NCBI RefSeq assembly: GCF_024718545.1
Contig: NZ_JAMXDB010000010.1
Coordinates: 1 to 57,238, forward strand
From: Weissella fangxianensis
GTDB lineage: Bacteria > Bacillota > Bacilli > Lactobacillales > Lactobacillaceae
Reading direction: 5' to 3'
Length of the DNA: 57,238 nt
Shown here: one piece after another, positions 54,285 to 57,238 of the stretch
How the letters are laid out: every line of letters starts with the position of its first letter
Position numbering within the stretch: position 1 is the stretch's first letter
Notes under the pieces: generated by a model
Told to the model about the DNA's origin: nothing
Databases searched by the model: none
The model's input: only the letters and a program-made list of their open reading frames with translations
Made by a program: the position numbers and the translations under genes

Positions 54285-54319
54285 GAAAAAGACTGGCACA
54301 TTGCTCATGTCCCAGTCTC
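54285..54319 (-). terminator. Terminator after the binding-protein gene
   Basis: AGACTGG and CCAGTCT (54290-54296 with 54312-54318) form a stem with A-rich left flank. Confidence 0.7.
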
Positions 54320-54333
54320 ATTATAGCGTGAAT

Positions 54334-55146
54334 TTATGGTTTCTTTGTTAAATCTGAATCAAAGTATTTCTCTGAAAGGTCAGATAATGTACCATCTTTA
54401 GCCAATTGTTTTTGTGCTTTAGTAATTTTCTTTGCTAAAGCCTTGTCTTTCTTGTTTAACATTGGTGAAGATGACGTGTTATCCAAAGTTTTCGTCACTT
54501 TCGCCTTTAACTTTGTCTCGGGATGAGCCTTTTTATAAACGCCCCATGAATCCTGTGAGTTCAACGTCACATCGGCCTTACCTGAATTAACTAAATCAAT
54601 AGCTTCCGCAAATCCTGGTACTGATACAACATTGGTACCAGCCTTTTTAGCGGCCTGACCAAAGTTAGACGATGCCGATTGAGCTGACTTTTTACCTTTC
54701 AAATCAGCTGCCGTCTTGATGTCTGATCCGGCTTTAGTAATCATCACTGTCTTGGTATAGATATATGGCTTGGCAAAAGCATACTTTTTAGTACGTTCCT
54801 TTGTCTTTCCCATATTATTGTACACAACATCGTACTTTCTTGAATCTAAGCCGGCAACTAATGAATCAAATTTTGTTTGTGTAAATTTGACTTTCAAGCC
54901 TAATTTCTTGGCAACAGCTTTTGATAAATCAACCTCAAACCCAGTTAATTTACCAGATTTGTCACGATACGAATATGGTGAGTACGTTCCTTCTAGACCA
55001 ACTGTCAACGTCCCTTTTTTGTGAAGATTTTTTTGATAAGCAGGTACTGATTTATCAGATGCACTTGGCACAACTGCATAAGCACTACTACTTGCGGTAA
55101 TTAACGTAACAGCTGCGATGGCTGCAATTTTTGTATATTTATTCAT
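54334..55146 (-). CDS. Amino acid ABC transporter substrate-binding protein without lipobox
   Basis: Extracytoplasmic receptor of 270 residues, SBP_bac_3 family. The mature part starts GTLTVGLEGTYSPYSYRDKSGKLTGFEVDLSKAVAKKLG, and DVVYNNMGKTKERTKKYAFAKPY follows. The N-terminal MNKYTKIAAIAAVTLITASSSAYA is a signal peptide with an AYA cleavage site and no lipobox Cys, unusual for a Gram-positive binding protein. Start ATG 55146 has AAGGA; an in-frame ATG 14 codons earlier lacks one. It is divergent from the permease/ATPase genes. The substrate may be cystine or another polar amino acid. Confidence 0.87.
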   Translation of the reverse strand: MNKYTKIAAIAAVTLITASSSAYAVVPSASDKSVPAYQKNLHKKGTLTVGLEGTYSPYSYRDKSGKLTGFEVDLSKAVAKKLGLKVKFTQTKFDSLVAGLDSRKYDVVYNNMGKTKERTKKYAFAKPYIYTKTVMITKAGSDIKTAADLKGKKSAQSASSNFGQAAKKAGTNVVSVPGFAEAIDLVNSGKADVTLNSQDSWGVYKKAHPETKLKAKVTKTLDNTSSSPMLNKKDKALAKKITKAQKQLAKDGTLSDLSEKYFDSDLTKKP

Positions 55147-55224
55147 TTTATATTTCCTTAACTGATGTGTTTGATTAATATTATTCATTGCCCGTAATAT
55201 TTGTCGCTAACGACATCTGTTAAT

Positions 55225-55248
55225 TTAACATCGCATCCCCAAACTCAT
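55225..55248 (-). CDS. Short uORF MSLGMRC in the binding-protein leader
   Basis: Seven codons, MSLGMRC then TAA, with AGGGG about 8 nt before the ATG. It begins about 25 nt after the likely transcription start. The only Cys codon is the last one before the stop. No strong terminator follows, so any control would act by RNA folding around the next ribosome site (a TGTCG/CGACA hairpin follows at about 55200-55216). Confidence 0.5.
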   Translation of the reverse strand: MSLGMRC

Positions 55249-55278
55249 TATCGTCACCCCTTTTAGTTTCTGACGCAA

Positions 55279-55308
55279 ATCATACCCCGCTCTTTATCCC
55301 TTTGTCAA
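55279..55308 (-). promoter_or_regulatory. Promoter of the binding-protein gene
   Basis: On the minus strand TTGACA (55308-55303) and TATGAT (55284-55279) are 18 bp apart, close to consensus. Confidence 0.72.
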
Positions 55309-55333
55309 CTGCACGGTTATTTTAAACTTTTAC

Positions 55334-55362
55334 TTGCATTTAATTAGTAACACCCCTAGAAT
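55334..55362 (+). promoter_or_regulatory. Promoter of the ABC permease/ATPase operon
   Basis: TTGCAT (55334-55339) and TAGAAT (55357-55362) are 17 bp apart. Transcription would start near 55369, about 27 nt before the leader peptide's AGGGAG. Confidence 0.65.
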
Positions 55363-55408
55363 GAAAATAGTTAGTAATTCGAAATTTTCAATTTTAGGGA
55401 GTATAACT

Positions 55409-55471
55409 ATGATTCACATCACATTAAATAACTATGTTACTTGTGAAAGCCTAACGCGTTTTTTGCGGTAG
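55409..55471 (+). CDS. Leader peptide of the ABC importer operon
   Basis: A 20-codon frame, MIHITLNNYVTCESLTRFLR then TAG, with AGGGAG (55396-55401) 7 nt before the ATG. Its last seven codons are the 5' arm of a long alternative stem. The single Cys codon (55442-55444) lies just upstream of that arm. Which amino acid is sensed is not certain; Cys, Tyr, His or Asn codons could all serve. Confidence 0.75.
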   Translation: MIHITLNNYVTCESLTRFLR

Positions 55472-55552
55472 GTTATCTTGGTGTACACCAATTTAATAAT
55501 CGTCAAAAACGTGTTAGGCATCTTACGACTGAGATTGTTTAACACTTTTTTT
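55449..55552 (+). promoter_or_regulatory. Attenuator of the ABC importer operon
   Basis: Bases 55449-55463, within the leader frame, pair with 55505-55519 as a 15-bp stem with a single G-U. That stem would block the terminator GTGTTA (55511-55516) with TAACAC (55540-55545), inner ATCT/AGAT, followed by TTTTTTT (55546-55552). The palindrome TTGGTGTACACCAA (55478-55491) sits between the long arms. Translation to the leader stop would cover 55449-55463 and favour termination. Confidence 0.85.
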
Positions 55553-55577
55553 GTGCTCTTTTTTGAAAGGAAGGCTC

Positions 55578-56279
55578 ATGTTTGAATTCATTGCAACTTA
55601 TGCACCACAATTAATTGTCGCTGGAATTAAGTACACAATTCCACTAGCATTAGTTTCTTTTGTGGTTGCAGTTGTTATTGCAGCTACCGTAGCTGTCTTA
55701 CGCTCATACGTGCCACATGCCACCGGTCTCGGTAAACTCGGTTGGCAAATCTTAAAACTCATCCTATGGTTTTACGTCTGGATTTTCCGGTCAACACCAA
55801 TGCTTGTGCAATTATTCGTGGTCTTTTATGGTTTACCAAAATTAGGCATTAGTTGGTTGTCGCCATCTGGTTGGATTGCGGCTGTTTGGGTGCTATCACT
55901 CAACACTGGTGCGTATGCTTCAGAAGCAATTCGTGCGTCAATTTCTTCCATTCCAGATACACAGCGTGAAGCGGCTGCCGCTCTTGGAATGACTGATCGG
56001 CAGATTTTTATGCGCATTATCTTACCGCAAGCGACTCGTATTTCTATTCCAACGCTAGCAAATTCGTTCATTTCATTAGTTAAGGATACGTCATTGGCTT
56101 CAGTTGTCACGATAGTTGAAATGTTCTATCTATCTCAGCAACTCGCTGCCGTTAACTTCGAACCATTAAAGATGTACTTGCTAGTAGCTGTTATTTATGC
56201 TTTATTCGTCACTATTTTGTCAATTCCCCAACGTTATATTCAACGCTGGGCCGACCGTTTCGTAAAAGATCAGAGGTAA
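55578..56279 (+). CDS. Amino acid ABC transporter permease
   Basis: Membrane subunit of a polar amino acid importer, 233 residues with about five segments. The EAA loop, which contacts the ATPase, is EAIRASISSIPDTQREAAAALGMTDRQIFMRIILPQA. IFRSTPMLVQLFVVFYGLP is the HisM/TcyB-family block. The start is ATG 55578 with GAAAGGAAGG; the TTG at 55551 lies inside the terminator. It overlaps closely with the ATPase gene (3 bp apart). The family covers cystine, His, Arg and Gln importers. Confidence 0.9.
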   Translation: MFEFIATYAPQLIVAGIKYTIPLALVSFVVAVVIAATVAVLRSYVPHATGLGKLGWQILKLILWFYVWIFRSTPMLVQLFVVFYGLPKLGISWLSPSGWIAAVWVLSLNTGAYASEAIRASISSIPDTQREAAAALGMTDRQIFMRIILPQATRISIPTLANSFISLVKDTSLASVVTIVEMFYLSQQLAAVNFEPLKMYLLVAVIYALFVTILSIPQRYIQRWADRFVKDQR

Positions 56280-56282
56280 ATC

Positions 56283-57032
56283 ATGCTGAAATTAGAACAT
56301 ATTGATAAAAATTATGCTGAGCATCACGCATTAAAAGACATTAACGTGACTTTTAATCCACAAGAAACAACAGTGATTGTTGGACCATCTGGATCAGGAA
56401 AATCAACATTGTTACGTTCATTGAATTTACTAGAGCATCCTGACAGCGGAAAGTATACTATTGATGATCGTACAATCGATCTCAGTGAACCCGTAACGAC
56501 TGATACCTTACTTTGGGTACGTCGTAAAACAGGGATGGTTTTCCAACAACCCCGTATGTTTGATCATCTAACGATTATGGGTAATATGATTGAAGCTCCA
56601 GTCCATGTCCTAAAGCAATCAAAAACAGTCGCAACCAAACATGCTCATGAACTATTGTCAGCAGTCGGCTTAGATGACATGGCTAACCGCTATCCTTATC
56701 AATTATCAGGTGGTCAAACGCAGCGTGTTACGATTGCTCGTGCGATGGCGATGGCTCCTGATTATTTACTACTAGATGAACCAACTTCAGCCCTAGATCC
56801 TGAACTTGAAGCACAGGTACTACGTGTCTTGAATAATTTAGCTCAAGAAAATCAATCAATGATTATTGTGACCCACAATATGGATTTCGCCCGTCACGCA
56901 GCCGATCGGATGTTGTTCTTAGAAGATGGTGAAATTGATTTCGATGGTACCCCAGATGAATTCTTTAACAAACCAACGGCACGTATTCATCGCTTCTTGA
57001 ATGCCTTTAAATTTGATCAAGACGAGCATTAA
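56283..57032 (+). CDS. Amino acid ABC transporter ATP-binding protein
   Basis: Cytosolic ATPase of 249 residues that powers the importer. Walker A is IVGPSGSGKSTLLRSL, the Q-loop is TGMVFQQPRMFDHLTIM, the signature is LSGGQTQRVTIARAMA (LSGGQ), Walker B is YLLLDEPTSALDP and the H-loop IVTHNMDF. The canonical signature has QTQ in place of the more usual QQQ. It is the last gene of the leader-permease-ATPase operon. The IS end begins 80 bp later with no clear terminator. Confidence 0.93.
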   Translation: MLKLEHIDKNYAEHHALKDINVTFNPQETTVIVGPSGSGKSTLLRSLNLLEHPDSGKYTIDDRTIDLSEPVTTDTLLWVRRKTGMVFQQPRMFDHLTIMGNMIEAPVHVLKQSKTVATKHAHELLSAVGLDDMANRYPYQLSGGQTQRVTIARAMAMAPDYLLLDEPTSALDPELEAQVLRVLNNLAQENQSMIIVTHNMDFARHAADRMLFLEDGEIDFDGTPDEFFNKPTARIHRFLNAFKFDQDEH

Positions 57033-57114
57033 GTGAGTGCAACAAAAGGCATTTTGAAAGACATTTATACTATATAATTTTAAACATAAAAGGATTGGGA
57101 AAATTTAATTTCCC

Positions 57115-57238
57115 TGAACTGAACCCCAAAAATTGGAGAGAAGTTTAAGCAACTAGCTGGTCGGAAAGATTTCGGTATTGAACCGGAGTTTTTCCGGCCA
57201 GTTTTGTTTTAATCCGTTTATTATTGTAGTAATAGATA
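57115..57238 (-). mobile_element. Right end of an IS3-family insertion sequence
   Basis: Terminal repeat at 57115-57137 (TGAACTGAACCCC...TTGGA), then the end of OrfB reading leftward. It has the same orientation as the copy at the left edge, which shows the opposite end of the element. Confidence 0.8.
57145..57238 (-). CDS. IS3-family transposase OrfB, C-terminal end
   Basis: Last 30 codons of the integrase-like transposase. They read YYYNNKRIKTKLAGKTPVQY followed by RNLSDQLVA and TAA (57147-57145), the typical C-terminus of IS150-group OrfB with the NxxRI...L.G.tPvqyR pattern. The catalytic DDE residues lie outside the window. Confidence 0.85.
   Translation of the reverse strand, partial: IYYYNNKRIKTKLAGKTPVQYRNLSDQLVA

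Overview
The window looks like a low-GC Lactobacillales chromosome, most likely Lactobacillaceae and perhaps the Leuconostoc/Weissella branch. The evidence is strong AGGAGG-type ribosome binding sites, the rsmG-parA-parB-ychF order, a MutY lacking its iron-sulfur cysteines, CiaRH, a gamma-glutamylcysteine synthetase and a double-glycine bacteriocin system. No rRNA, tRNA or CRISPR array was seen. Both window ends run into the same kind of IS3-family element: the left end of one copy at 1-117 and the right end of another at 57115-57238. The window may therefore be a contig bounded by IS copies.

Layout. 1-117 IS end. 168-6509 (minus) a compact housekeeping run: rsmG, parA, parB, a DUF951 protein, ychF, a DUF1129 membrane protein and a VanRS-like two-component system, with a parS site upstream. 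6.7-13 kb mutY, rpiA, ciaRH, an amino acid permease and an acetyltransferase. 13-16.2 kb menaquinone genes (menE, menB, a DHNA-CoA thioesterase); menA lies at 53 kb. 16.4-24 kb an orphan bacteriocin immunity gene, a PC4-like protein, asparaginase, three amino acid permeases and a transposase remnant. 24-31 kb oxidoreductase, PgpA, aquaporin, nnrE plus a flavoprotein, and an MFS pump. 31.3-33 kb a Y-family polymerase and YolD protein. 33-43 kb a further permease, TDT and YeiH exporters, exonuclease, Dus, aldehyde dehydrogenase, a BrkB-family protein and diacetyl reductase. 43.1-46.8 kb a bacteriocin locus. 47-54 kb esterase, permease, gshA, AI-2E protein, menA and acyP. 54.3-57 kb an amino acid ABC importer.

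The most interesting feature is a set of leader-peptide attenuators in front of amino acid transporters. A short peptide with its own Shine-Dalgarno sequence, rich in one type of amino acid, is followed by mutually exclusive hairpins, the last one a terminator just before the transporter gene. A threonine-rich leader (19985-20074) precedes an AAT permease. A serine leader that uses all six serine codons once each (23681-23752) precedes a SteT-like Ser/Thr exchanger. A Phe/Tyr-rich leader (34755-34811) precedes a CAT-family permease. A 20-residue leader (55409-55471) precedes the ABC importer permease, and a divergent 7-codon uORF ending in Cys precedes the binding protein. Ribosome-mediated attenuation of this kind is classical in enterobacteria but unusual in Firmicutes, which mostly use T-boxes; no T-box was seen here.

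The second highlight is a small bacteriocin gene (43136-43315), with a C39-peptidase ABC exporter, a frameshifted LytTR response regulator and a 21-bp-period direct repeat typical of LytTR operators. No histidine kinase gene is present in the locus.
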